In this document: positions 5,201 through 11,915 of the stretch, piece by piece
Layout of the letters: each line of letters opens with the position of its first letter
Numbering within the stretch: the stretch's first letter is position 1
DNA from: JAENVT01 sp031412355
Lineage (GTDB): Bacteria > Actinomycetota > Acidimicrobiia > Acidimicrobiales > Ilumatobacteraceae
Direction: 5' to 3'
Assembly (NCBI GenBank): GCA_031412355.1
Contig: JANOCR010000266.1
Coordinates: 1-11,915, forward strand
DNA: 11,915 bases
Program-made: the position numbers and the translations under genes
The notes under the pieces: model-generated
Told to the model about the DNA's origin: nothing
The model's database searches: none
Seen by the model: the letters and a program-made list of their open reading frames with translations, nothing else

Positions 5201-6985
5201 CTAGTTGACGTAGACGTTGTGGATGACTTCGTGGATGGTGGTCACGTCGTTGGCGACGAGAGCCATGGCCTCATGGCTCATGGTGCGCATGCCCTGCACG
5301 ACGGCGAGTTGGCGTAGGTCTTGAGGCGCCGCGCCGGTGACGATCAGTTGGCGGATCTCGTCCGTAACCGCCAGTACTTCGTACACTCCGACCCGATCGC
5401 GGTAGCCGGTGTTGGAGCAGTAGTTGCAGCCGGCACCATGGACGAACTTCTCCTTCGGTGTGCCCCCGAAGTGATCGTACGTCTCGCGTTCTTCGGGTGG
5501 CGGTTCGTACGTCTCGGTGCAGGACGGGCAGATCTTGCGAACCAACCGTTGACCGACGACGCCGACGAGCGACGAGGCCATCAGGAAAGGTTCGATGCCC
5601 ATGTCGATCAAGCGGTAGAGGGCCGAAGTCGCGTCGGTCGCGTGGATCGATGTCATCACGACGTGGCCGGTCAACGCCGATTGGACGGCAATGCGCGCCG
5701 TCTCCTCGTCACGGATCTCGCCGACAAGGATCACGTCGGGATCCTGTCGAAGAATCGACTTCAGGCCGCTGGCGAACGTGACCTCGGCCTGGAGGTTGAT
5801 CTGCATCTGATTGACTTCCGGGAACACGTACTCGACGGGGTCCTCGATCGTCATCACGTTGAGCTCGCTTCGTGTGATCTCGGCAAGGGTCGCATACAGG
5901 GTCGTCGTCTTGCCGGAACCCGTCGGTCCGCTGCACACGATCATGCCGTAGGGCTTGTTCACGATCGACAGGTACCGGCTGTGCGTGTCGGGAGGCATGC
6001 CGAGCTCCGACAGGTGCTTCATCGAGCGGCTCTTGTCGAGCAATCGCAGCACCGCCGTTTCGCCCCAAATGGTTGCGCCCGTCGCCACCCGAACGTCGAC
6101 GCCCGCACCGTCGATCTTTGTTTCGAACTGCCCGTCCTGTGGACGCCGTCGCTCGACGATGTCCATGTCGGCCATGATCTTGATGCGACTGACCAGCTCG
6201 GGCCCCGTCGCGGCCGGAAGGCTCAGCACCTCGCGCAACGCGCCATCGACGCGATATCGGATTCGAATCTCTCCGTCCGTCGGTTCGATGTGAATGTCGG
6301 AGGCGCGATCACGCAGTGCCTGCGTGACGATCTTGTTGACGAGTTGGATGATGGGTGCTTCATCCGTCGCAGTGATGACGTCGTTGATCTGCTGTTGCTT
6401 GGCGGCCGCCGAATCCCAGAACTGCTTGACGCTGTCGTCGCTTCCGGTCAAGACCCGGTAGTAGGTGTTGAGGAACGTCCTCACGTCCTCCGCAGGGGCG
6501 AGAAAGAGTTTGACTTCTGCCACATTCAGTTGTGACATTGCATCGCGGACCGCGGTGCCGGAGCGAACTTCGCCCGAGCTGAACTTGAAATCATCCGAGA
6601 TGGCGACATCGAGAGTGTCATTCGATAGTTGAAGTGGGACAACGCCCAGCCGACGAGCAAGCTCCTCACTTATCAGTGCGAGTGCCTCGGGGCTGGGACG
6701 CACCGTGCGAAGGTCGATCGCGGGCAACCCCAGCTGCGTTGCGATCGCCTGGGTGAGTGCACGGGCGCTGAGGTGGCCCTGTTCGACGAGGATGGTGCCG
6801 AGCTGTCGGCCGGATTCCTTCTGCAGGTCGAGTGCCCCCGCGAGTTGATCGGGTGACAATGCTTTCGCCGACAGCAGCAGATCGCCGAGGCGCGTGCGCG
6901 AGCCCGCCTCGATCATCGCGGTGACCTGCGCGGAGGCCCCGGCCACCGGAGTCGCCGGTTCCTGTTTCTTTGCCCATCTGCTCAC
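5201..6985 (-). CDS. pilB: Type IV pilus assembly ATPase PilB (GspE/PilB family)
   Basis: A 594-residue cytoplasmic hexameric ATPase that drives pilus extension through PilC. Residues 32-84 form an MshEN-type domain with 24-5-24 spacing: RLGDLL at 32-37 and QLGTILVEQGHLS at 61-73. The ATPase core carries Walker A GPTGSGKT (353-360), the Asp box TIEDPVEY (379-386), Walker B within DPDVILVGEIRDEE (415-428), the His box GHVVMTSIHA (440-449) and the zinc tetracysteine C486-x2-C489 with C520-x2-C523. The Asp/His boxes and tetracysteine, together with the N-domain, favour PilB/GspE over the retraction ATPase PilT. The start is a GTG at 6985 with an in-frame stop four codons upstream, so no longer start exists; no Shine-Dalgarno is evident. 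It is divergent from pilC, leaving a 360-bp shared control region. A T2SS GspE is unlikely given the pilin genes beside it. Confidence 0.95.
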   Translation of the reverse strand: MSRWAKKQEPATPVAGASAQVTAMIEAGSRTRLGDLLLSAKALSPDQLAGALDLQKESGRQLGTILVEQGHLSARALTQAIATQLGLPAIDLRTVRPSPEALALISEELARRLGVVPLQLSNDTLDVAISDDFKFSSGEVRSGTAVRDAMSQLNVAEVKLFLAPAEDVRTFLNTYYRVLTGSDDSVKQFWDSAAAKQQQINDVITATDEAPIIQLVNKIVTQALRDRASDIHIEPTDGEIRIRYRVDGALREVLSLPAATGPELVSRIKIMADMDIVERRRPQDGQFETKIDGAGVDVRVATGATIWGETAVLRLLDKSRSMKHLSELGMPPDTHSRYLSIVNKPYGMIVCSGPTGSGKTTTLYATLAEITRSELNVMTIEDPVEYVFPEVNQMQINLQAEVTFASGLKSILRQDPDVILVGEIRDEETARIAVQSALTGHVVMTSIHATDATSALYRLIDMGIEPFLMASSLVGVVGQRLVRKICPSCTETYEPPPEERETYDHFGGTPKEKFVHGAGCNYCSNTGYRDRVGVYEVLAVTDEIRQLIVTGAAPQDLRQLAVVQGMRTMSHEAMALVANDVTTIHEVIHNVYVN

Positions 6986-7064
6986 GTTTGATCACAGTCC
7001 ATCGAGCCATCGTCTCACGCGACGGTCTCGGCAGACAGGGCCATCGGTCCTGACAGCAGACTTT

Positions 7065-7087
7065 GCATACACGGCGAAGAATGTCAA
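7065..7087 (-). promoter_or_regulatory. Possible pilB promoter
   Basis: On the minus strand TTGACA (7087-7082) is a perfect -35 element. About 16 nt further is CAAAGT, only a 3-of-6 match to a -10, so the assignment is weak. It would give a leader of roughly 75 nt before the GTG at 6985. Confidence 0.28.
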
Positions 7088-7102
7088 GAGTTACTCAAGT
7101 CG

Positions 7103-7117
7103 GCCACAAGTTGTGGC
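7103..7117. promoter_or_regulatory. Perfect 15-bp dyad, operator-like
   Basis: GCCACAA-G-TTGTGGC is a perfect 7+1+7 inverted repeat, just upstream of the candidate pilB -35 at 7082-7087 (minus strand) and about 230 bp before pilC. Such a short-spaced dyad suits a dimeric regulator. No regulator gene is in the window to pair it with. Confidence 0.35.
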
Positions 7118-7345
7118 GATAACTAGGTGTGAGCTTCCCGCATGTGATCGACCTGAACCTCAGGGGCCTCCATGCCGGCATCACGCCCGTTCCGACGCAC
7201 AGGTGACCCGGGTCTATTGCTCCTTCTCAGAGACGGCCCAAAGATTGAGGTCTTCCACGGATCGAAGTTGGGTACTCAATCCTTGTTCGGTGACATCTTC
7301 CGGAACTGCAAATGGTGTCTTTCGGAGATCTGAGATGGCGGAAGC

Positions 7346-8515
7346 ATGAGCGTTCAATTTCAACCCCTTGGCGCTGCCGACGACGCAGTGGGCCCTGACG
7401 CAGAGCCGAGCATCGGCCCCGACGGGGGCGGGCGGGCGTCCATCGCCAAGGTGAAGAAGCCGCTGTTCAGCATCGGCAAGACCGTCAAGCCCGAAGTAGT
7501 CATGGCGTTCTCCCGCCAACTCTCGTCGTTCCTCGAGGCCGGCATCCCGGTACTCGACGCCCTCGCGATCGTGGCCGACCAAACCGGTTCTGCGCCGATG
7601 CGCACGGTCATCATCGAAATTCGAGCCTCCATACACCGAGGAACCAGCTTTGCCTCAGCCGTCGACGCCCACCCTGCGGTGTTCCCGGCGTTCTACCGAG
7701 CGATGCTGGCGTCGGCGGAATACACCGGCAACCTCGACCTGGTGCTGTCGCAGCTGTCTGAGTACCTCGAGCGTGACATCGCCGCCAAGCGGCAGATCAA
7801 GAGCGCCCTGACCTATCCCATCATCGTGTTGGTCGTCGCATTTATTGCAACGATCGTGATGTCGGTCTTCGTACTGCCGAAGTTCACCGGCCTGTATCGC
7901 AGCCTGGGTGCACAGCTGCCACTGCCGACACGGATCTTGATCGGCTTCACCGACTTCATGACGAGCTACTGGCTGGTCGTGCTCGGAGTGATCGCCCTCG
8001 GTCTCATGGTCTTGTTCGCCGTGATCGGCGGCAAGCGCGGCAAACCCAGGCGAGACGCACTGACGATGAAGCTGCCCCTCATCGGCAACCTGTTCCTGCT
8101 GATCTCACTCGAGCGCTTCTGCCGAGTTCTGGCTTCGCTCTCGTCGGCGGGAGTGCCGTTGCCCGTCGCCATCGGTCTGTCGGCAGACAGCACCAACAAC
8201 ACAATCTTCAAGACCAACATGGTGGCCGTCCGCGAGGCGCTGATTCGCGGTGGCGGGCTCTACGAACCCATGGCCGAGACGGGCCTGTTCCCCCTCGCCG
8301 CCCGCCAGATGATCCAGGTCGGTGAGCGCACGGGCATGCTCGGCCACCAACTCGGCAAGGCCGCCTCCTACTACGAACGTGAAGTCAAGTTCACGATGAA
8401 GAAGGCGACCGAACTCTTCCAGCCAGCGGTCATTCTCGTCGTTGCTCTCGCCGTCGGTTTTATCGCTGTGGCCCAAGTCGCGGCGATGTACAGCATCTTT
8501 GGACAGATCAAGTGA
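7346..8515 (+). CDS. pilC: Type IV pilus inner-membrane platform protein PilC
   Basis: A polytopic membrane protein that couples PilB ATP hydrolysis to pilin polymerisation. The 389-residue protein has a roughly 48-residue polar, Gly/Asp/Pro-rich N-terminal extension. Two T2SSF repeats follow: the first near 52-175 (FSRQLSSFLEAGIPVLDAL, 55-73) and the second near 256-380 (ERFCRVLASLSSAGVPLPVA, 256-275). Three membrane segments appear at about 157-178, 208-228 and 359-383, the usual PilC layout. VGERTG (325-330) near the end of repeat 2 is a family hallmark. The ATG at 7346 is preceded by GGCGGAAG, a modest ribosome site. It opens the plus-strand pilus unit and is separated from the pilin by 71 bp that contain two hairpins. 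Confidence 0.95.
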   Translation: MSVQFQPLGAADDAVGPDAEPSIGPDGGGRASIAKVKKPLFSIGKTVKPEVVMAFSRQLSSFLEAGIPVLDALAIVADQTGSAPMRTVIIEIRASIHRGTSFASAVDAHPAVFPAFYRAMLASAEYTGNLDLVLSQLSEYLERDIAAKRQIKSALTYPIIVLVVAFIATIVMSVFVLPKFTGLYRSLGAQLPLPTRILIGFTDFMTSYWLVVLGVIALGLMVLFAVIGGKRGKPRRDALTMKLPLIGNLFLLISLERFCRVLASLSSAGVPLPVAIGLSADSTNNTIFKTNMVAVREALIRGGGLYEPMAETGLFPLAARQMIQVGERTGMLGHQLGKAASYYEREVKFTMKKATELFQPAVILVVALAVGFIAVAQVAAMYSIFGQIK

Positions 8516-8528
8516 GGGACACCTCATC

Positions 8529-8568
8529 TTCTCTGAAGAGAAACACACGTGTCGTGATTTCACGACAC
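8529..8568 (+). promoter_or_regulatory. Tandem inverted repeats between pilC and the pilin gene
   Basis: TTCTCTGAAGAGAA (8529-8542) folds on itself. Seven bases later, GTGTCGTGA (8549-8557) pairs perfectly with TCACGACAC (8560-8568). Neither has a T tract; the second ends 18 nt before the pilin ATG, just upstream of the AGAGGA ribosome site. They may protect the 5' end of a processed pilin mRNA, bind a regulator, or control pilin translation. Confidence 0.45.
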
Positions 8569-8586
8569 CAACCAATAAGAGGAAAA

Positions 8587-9027
8587 ATGAATATGCAACA
8601 GAGCTCACACATCCAAGGCCAGATTGGCGGCGAGCAGGACGACAAGGGCTTCACTCTTATTGAAATCCTCATCGCCATCGTCCTGGTCGGAATCCTGTCG
8701 GCGGTCGCGGTCGTCGGCATCAGCAACCTGGTCAGCAAGGGTGGGAAGTCAGCGTGTCAGGCTTCCGTCGATTCGGCCAAAGCCGGATCTGCCGTGTACT
8801 TCGCGGAGAACTCCACCTACCCGCCGACGCTCGCCGCCGTGGCCAACGGCGTGTACATGACGTTGCCAAGCGGCGTCACGGTCAACCCTGCCGCATTCGC
8901 CGGCCCAGCCGTCGCCGGAAGGCCAATCGCCGCTGCAAACATGCAGACACTCGGTGGAAGCTGGTACATGACGATGATCACGCCCGGAAGCGCGACTGCA
9001 GCTCCGGTCTTCGACGTCTGCGTCTGA
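8587..9027 (+). CDS. pilA: Type IV major pilin-like prepilin
   Basis: A 146-residue prepilin with a 21-residue leader ending KG^FTLIE: the prepilin peptidase would cut after Gly21, leaving Phe22 as residue +1 and Glu26 as Glu5. A hydrophobic N-helix runs to about residue 48. The globular part has two cysteines, Cys57 and Cys145, the second one residue from the C-terminus, so a long disulfide linking the helix end to the C-terminus is possible. The segment AVYFAENSTYPPTLAAV (69-85) is typical of small pilins and pseudopilins. The ATG at 8587 follows AGAGGA at a good distance, the best ribosome site of the locus, and an in-frame ATG follows two codons later. Likely the main fibre subunit, from its position after pilC and strong initiation signal, but abundance is inferred. 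Confidence 0.9.
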   Translation: MNMQQSSHIQGQIGGEQDDKGFTLIEILIAIVLVGILSAVAVVGISNLVSKGGKSACQASVDSAKAGSAVYFAENSTYPPTLAAVANGVYMTLPSGVTVNPAAFAGPAVAGRPIAAANMQTLGGSWYMTMITPGSATAAPVFDVCV

Positions 9028-9034
9028 GTCGACC

Positions 9035-9076
9035 ACTGAAGCGTTCGGGTTGCATCCGCATCCCGAACGCTTCGGT
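9035..9076 (+). terminator. Long stem-loop after the pilin gene
   Basis: GAAGCGTTCGGG (9038-9049) pairs perfectly with CCCGAACGCTTC (9062-9073). The stem extends outward to 9035/9076 with one G-U, and inward by TGC/GCA past a T-T mismatch. It starts 8 nt after the stop and lacks a T tract. It may be a tail-less or partial terminator, or a 3' stabiliser, raising pilin mRNA above the minor-pilin mRNA. Confidence 0.55.
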
Positions 9077-9127
9077 CATCAGGACGATTGACCCCTACAT
9101 GCGCGCGATGAGAAACGACCCCAAAGA

Positions 9128-9505
9128 GTGAAGACTCAAGCGCGAGCAGATGTCGGCGAGACGCTTGTCGAGATCATGCTCACCATCGTGATCATCGGGC
9201 TCACGGTCACCGCCTTGCTCTCGGGCCTCGCGACGATCAGCAATGCAGGTACGGCGCAGCGAAACGGCGTCCTTGCGGACGTTGTCTTACGCGACTACGC
9301 AGAGACCACGAAGGCCGCGACCCAGGTGTGTGTCGCGTCGGCCACCTACCCGGTCAACTACGTCCCGCCGGCAGGCTTCACTGTCTCGTCCAGCCCGAGC
9401 AGCAACGTCTGCCCCGCGCCCGGCACACCACAGCAGCTCACACTGACGGTGGATGGTCCACAGGGTCTGCACGAGACGATGCAGATCAAGGTGAGGACTC
9501 CGTGA
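9128..9505 (+). CDS. Minor pilin / pseudopilin
   Basis: A 125-residue protein with a type III signal: leader of 10 residues, then VG^ETLVEIMLTIVIIGLTV. Gly10 precedes the cleavage site and Glu15 is Glu5, but position +1 is Glu instead of the usual Phe or Met. The hydrophobic helix covers about 16-34. Cys68 and Cys95 could form a disulfide in the globular domain. The start is GTG 9128 with no visible ribosome site; an in-frame TGA at 9089 rules out longer versions with a start in the gap. Its own TGA overlaps the next GTG (9502-9505), so the two are coupled. By order it could fill a PilV/PilE/GspI-like role in a tip complex, but the sequence alone does not decide which. Confidence 0.82.
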   Translation: MKTQARADVGETLVEIMLTIVIIGLTVTALLSGLATISNAGTAQRNGVLADVVLRDYAETTKAATQVCVASATYPVNYVPPAGFTVSSSPSSNVCPAPGTPQQLTLTVDGPQGLHETMQIKVRTP

Positions 9506-9981
9506 GCAGGCTCGGCACTCGGCAGACCCATCAGGATTCTGGAGCGGCGCTCCTCCTGGCGATCGGATTCGTGCTGATGATCAGCGTCATCGTTGCGGGC
9601 TTGGCCGCACTGGCCACGTCCGGTCTGAACAACCGCACCACCCTCGAGGTGTTGCGCAACCGGCAATATGCGGCGGACGGAGCGATCGAGCAGGCGATCT
9701 CGCAGGCTCGTGTGCTGACCTGCTCACCGACGACGGGGTTCCTCGTCGACTCCTCGTTCTCAAGCGGCCCGATCCGGGTCGACTGGCTCAACGTCTGCGG
9801 GTCGGTACCCGCATCCGACGGATCCGCCTACCCCCAACGGAATGTCGTCTTCTCAGCGTGCCCTGACCTGGGAGCCGCGTGCGATCCCGCCCAGATAGTC
9901 ATCCGGGCCCAGGTCAACTTCGAGCCGGCATCCGGCACCGTGACCAGAACAATTGTGCAGTCGTGGAGCGTCAAGCGATGA
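9502..9981 (+). CDS. PilX/GspK-like minor pilin without Glu5
   Basis: A 159-residue protein whose N-terminus (DSGAALLLAIGFVLMISVIV, 12-31) resembles the PilX_N family: a short charged leader, Gly14, then an uninterrupted hydrophobic helix with Leu instead of Glu at +5. The sequence RNRQYAADGAIEQAI (52-66) matches the helix that in PilX proteins reads like YAAEAGLEEAL. Four cysteines (74, 99, 120, 127) suggest disulfides outside the membrane. In type II secretion, GspK also lacks Glu5 and sits at the pseudopilus tip, so an initiating tip role is a reasonable inference. The GTG at 9502 overlaps the previous stop (GTGA) and its TGA overlaps the next ATG (ATGA), giving coupled translation on both sides. 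Confidence 0.8.
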   Translation: MSRLGTRQTHQDSGAALLLAIGFVLMISVIVAGLAALATSGLNNRTTLEVLRNRQYAADGAIEQAISQARVLTCSPTTGFLVDSSFSSGPIRVDWLNVCGSVPASDGSAYPQRNVVFSACPDLGAACDPAQIVIRAQVNFEPASGTVTRTIVQSWSVKR

Positions 9982-11822
9982 ATACTCGGAAGCCTCGAAA
10001 TCTCGCAGATCGAACCGGGCAAACGGACAGGGGGTTCACCCTGATCGAACTGGTCATCGCAATCGTGCTCAGCGGCTTGATCGCCGGCGTCGTCGTGGCT
10101 GCACTGATCACGTCGTTGAACGCTGCCGACTCGACGACTGCACAGGTCAACGACTCGACTGACACAGGCTTGGTCTCGACGTTCCTCATCCGTGACGCGC
10201 AGTCGTCCGGCGGCATCGACCCGGCAACCGCTCAACCCGGCGGTGCAACTCTTGGCGTGTCCAAGAGCGACTGGGGTGGCTGCGCACAATCGGCTGCGCT
10301 CGTCGTGCGGTTCAGCTGGGTCGACCACACGTCTGCTGCGGTGCGTAGCACGATCGTCGTCACGTACGCGTACAACAGCAGTACTCAGGTGCTGACACGA
10401 CGTACATGCACCGACGGCGCGGCCGGTGCCGATGTCGTGCTCGGCCGGCACCTCACATCCGCCGTCGCCACCTGTCAAGTCGACAACCAGATCCTCGACG
10501 CGAACTGCACCGCTCGACATCCGATTTCGGTTTTGCTGGCTCTGACCGGATCTGGCGTGCGAGCACCATTGTCGGCAACGTTGAGTGCGTCCCTTCGTAC
10601 CGCCAGATCGCAGCTGACGATCACCAGCCCGGCGGGTACTTCACTGCCTACGGGCCAGGTCGGAATCGCCTACCCGTCGACCACTGTCGCAACCGTCGGC
10701 GCGGCGATCCCCACCACCTGGACTGCACCGGGACTTCCTGCGGGTTTGTCGATCGACGCGGTTGGCAGGGTGTCGGGCACTCCGACCGTCTCAGGCGTAT
10801 TCACGGCGATGGCTACGGTCACCGACGCCATGGGCATCACCGTGCAGAAGGCCTATAGCATCACGATCAACCCGGCGCTCAGCGTCGTGTGGGCCGCTTC
10901 GCTGCCGAACGGCAATGTCGGCGTGGCGTATTCAGCGCCGACGGGCACTGCGTCGGCTGGTACGACGCCGTACACGTGGTCGGCGACTGGACTTCCGCTA
11001 GGTCTCTCGGTGAACGCCACCGGCGGGGTCGTGGGGACGCCGACGGCTCCCGGCACGTACCCGGTCACGATCAGGGTGACCGACGCCTCGGGCGCCTCTG
11101 CGCAAAAGCTCTACAGCATCACGATCGTCGGCAGAGCTCGCTACGCGGACATCATTCTCGCCACGCCAAATCTGGGGTATTACTGGCGTCTCGGCGACAC
11201 ACCGCCCTCCACGGCGCTGACCAACACCTTTGGTGGTATCAACGGCGTCTACGTCAACGGGCCCACGCTCGGCGTAGCGGGAGCACCCGTACTGGACCCC
11301 GACACGGCCGTGCAATTCGACGGTGTCGACGACCATGCGGTCACCCCACCCACGATCTTTAACGATATTTCGATCGAGTTCTGGTTCAAGTCGACGCAAG
11401 GAATCGGCACCAGCCTCCTCTGGAACGAGGGCGCGGGCATGGTGACTACCAACATCAATCCCGCAAAGGATTTCGGTATCTCGCTCCGAAGTGACGGCCG
11501 CCTCGTTGCCGGGGTCGGCACCAACGGGAGCGCCGACTCGGTCGTCTCGAATCTTGGCGGGTACAACGATGGAAACTGGCACTACGTCGTGTTCACTCGT
11601 GTCAAATCCGGTGGCGCGATTCAACTGTACGTGGACGCCGCGATCGTCGCATCGGCATCCAGCACGAGCGGGAACCCGGGCAATGGGGCGATCCCGTTCG
11701 CCTTCGGACGCATCCAGAATCCCCCGGGCAATTACTTCGCCGGCACGCTCGATGAGGTCGCGGTCTACAGTGTCGTTCTCTCGCAGGCGACGATTACCTC
11801 GCACTACAACGCCGGCCTGTAG
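9978..11822 (+). CDS. Large PilW-type prepilin fused to Ig-like repeats and a LamG/ConA-like domain, putative pilus-tip adhesin
   Basis: A 614-residue protein beginning as a prepilin: RG^FTLIELVIAIVLSGLIAG, with cleavage after Gly19 and Glu24 as Glu5. Residues 25-210 resemble a PilW/GspJ-type minor pilin body with four cysteines (102, 144, 166, 177). Two tandem putative-Ig (He_PIG-type) repeats follow, about 213-297 and 302-384; each has GxVGxAY, GLPxGLS, GTPTxxG and YSITI in the same order. A C-terminal LamG/concanavalin-like domain spans about 395-612. It starts at YYWRLGD, contains AVQFDGVDDHA (445-454) and DGNWHYVVFTR (531-541), and ends GTLDEVAVYSVVLSQATITSHYNAG, interrupted here only in description, at the very C-terminus. 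PilW proteins are usually about a third to half this size, so the extension is the notable part. ATG 9978 overlaps the previous stop by 4 bp. Probably a surface ligand-binding tip protein; the ligand is unknown. Confidence 0.88.
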   Translation: MNTRKPRNLADRTGQTDRGFTLIELVIAIVLSGLIAGVVVAALITSLNAADSTTAQVNDSTDTGLVSTFLIRDAQSSGGIDPATAQPGGATLGVSKSDWGGCAQSAALVVRFSWVDHTSAAVRSTIVVTYAYNSSTQVLTRRTCTDGAAGADVVLGRHLTSAVATCQVDNQILDANCTARHPISVLLALTGSGVRAPLSATLSASLRTARSQLTITSPAGTSLPTGQVGIAYPSTTVATVGAAIPTTWTAPGLPAGLSIDAVGRVSGTPTVSGVFTAMATVTDAMGITVQKAYSITINPALSVVWAASLPNGNVGVAYSAPTGTASAGTTPYTWSATGLPLGLSVNATGGVVGTPTAPGTYPVTIRVTDASGASAQKLYSITIVGRARYADIILATPNLGYYWRLGDTPPSTALTNTFGGINGVYVNGPTLGVAGAPVLDPDTAVQFDGVDDHAVTPPTIFNDISIEFWFKSTQGIGTSLLWNEGAGMVTTNINPAKDFGISLRSDGRLVAGVGTNGSADSVVSNLGGYNDGNWHYVVFTRVKSGGAIQLYVDAAIVASASSTSGNPGNGAIPFAFGRIQNPPGNYFAGTLDEVAVYSVVLSQATITSHYNAGL

Positions 11823-11846
11823 GCGCTCGGCCTCGCGCCAGTGGGC

Positions 11847-11915
11847 TCAGTCGTCGACCGCATGAGCGCGCAGGTCGGCGAGGCTCGAGTACTCCAGGGC
11901 CGACAGGTGTGTGGC
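11847..11915 (-). CDS. Possible 3' end of a convergent gene, cut by the window edge
   Basis: On the minus strand, 22 codons read without interruption from the window edge to a TGA at 11849-11847, ending LADLRAHAVDD. The peptide looks protein-like but is too short to identify. It would converge on the pilus unit with a 24-bp gap that holds a weak GGCGC/GCGCC hairpin (11822-11839). Confidence 0.35.
   Translation of the reverse strand, partial: ATHLSALEYSSLADLRAHAVDD

Larger units (their letters stand above)
6986..7345. other. Divergent control region between pilB and pilC
   Basis: These 360 bp contain no gene I can support; a plus-strand open frame crossing it (6894-7349) has no protein-like character and overlaps the pilB start. 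Visible signals are a dyad at 7103-7117 and a possible minus-strand -35 at 7082-7087, listed separately. A long 5' leader on pilC is possible. I looked for a c-di-GMP riboswitch and did not find the core. Confidence 0.5.

Noticed and set aside
5321..6535. Plus-strand 404-codon frame opposite pilB
   Set aside because: Antisense to all of the PilB ATPase motifs; Arg/Asp/His-rich shadow translation.
7190..7240. Possible c-di-GMP (GEMM) riboswitch before pilC, from the string ACGCACAGGTGACC
   Set aside because: The second conserved block (GACGCAAAGCC-like) and the paired arms are absent.
6894..7349. Plus-strand frame crossing the pilB-pilC gap and ending in ATGA with pilC
   Set aside because: Overlaps the pilB start, has no protein-like features, and the overlap arises simply because pilC begins ATG-A.
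828..9981. Repeated ATGA/GTGA start-stop overlaps as a special coupling code
   Set aside because: Almost every gene here starts ATG-A or GTG-A, so a +1-frame TGA at the start is automatic; only overlaps with real upstream genes (3778, 9502, 9978) are meaningful.
1..11915. CRISPR arrays, insertion sequences, transposases, phage or toxin-antitoxin genes
   Set aside because: No regular repeats with spacers, no transposase motifs and no terminal repeats with target duplications were seen.

Overview
The window is GC-rich bacterial chromosomal DNA. Its gene families (a FadE25-like acyl-CoA dehydrogenase, an actinobacterial-style agmatinase-family enzyme, a long-form citramalate synthase, and type IV pilus genes with weak or absent Shine-Dalgarno sites and GTG starts) suggest an actinomycetote, perhaps of the Acidimicrobiia. 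That placement is an inference from family resemblance. No rRNA or marker gene in the window confirms it.

Layout. (1) 1-831, minus strand: an agmatinase/ureohydrolase-family gene whose 3' end lies outside the window. (2) 832-1663: about 830 bp without a conventional gene but rich in signals. It holds two strong inverted repeats, a pyrimidine-rich stretch with degenerate repeats, an AT-richer block with a tight cluster of DnaA-box-like 9-mers, a candidate promoter, and an apparent isoleucine transcription attenuator made of a short Ile-rich leader peptide, a stem just after its stop codon, and a GC-rich terminator with a T-rich tail. (3) 1664-4923, plus strand: a tight three-gene unit of cimA (citramalate synthase, the entry to isoleucine by the pyruvate route), an unknown 174-aa protein, and a FadE25-like acyl-CoA dehydrogenase whose start overlaps the previous stop by 4 bp. 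(4) 4924-5200: a convergent intergenic gap with hairpins. (5) 5201-11822: a type IV pilus locus. The assembly ATPase pilB is on the minus strand. Divergent from it run pilC, a major-pilin-like gene, a minor pilin, a PilX/GspK-like protein lacking Glu5, and a 614-aa prepilin carrying two putative Ig-like repeats and a C-terminal LamG/ConA-like domain. (6) 11847-11915: probably the 3' end of a minus-strand gene.

How the parts work together. PilB powers and PilC anchors assembly of the pilin. A hairpin after the pilin gene, and start/stop overlaps between the last three genes, would separate abundant pilin from low-level tip proteins. The last gene looks like a pilus-tip adhesin built directly onto a minor pilin. 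The most interesting points are the cimA attenuator, the lectin-fused minor pilin, the DnaA-box cluster away from any dnaA gene, and a c-di-GMP-binding-type N-terminus on PilB.
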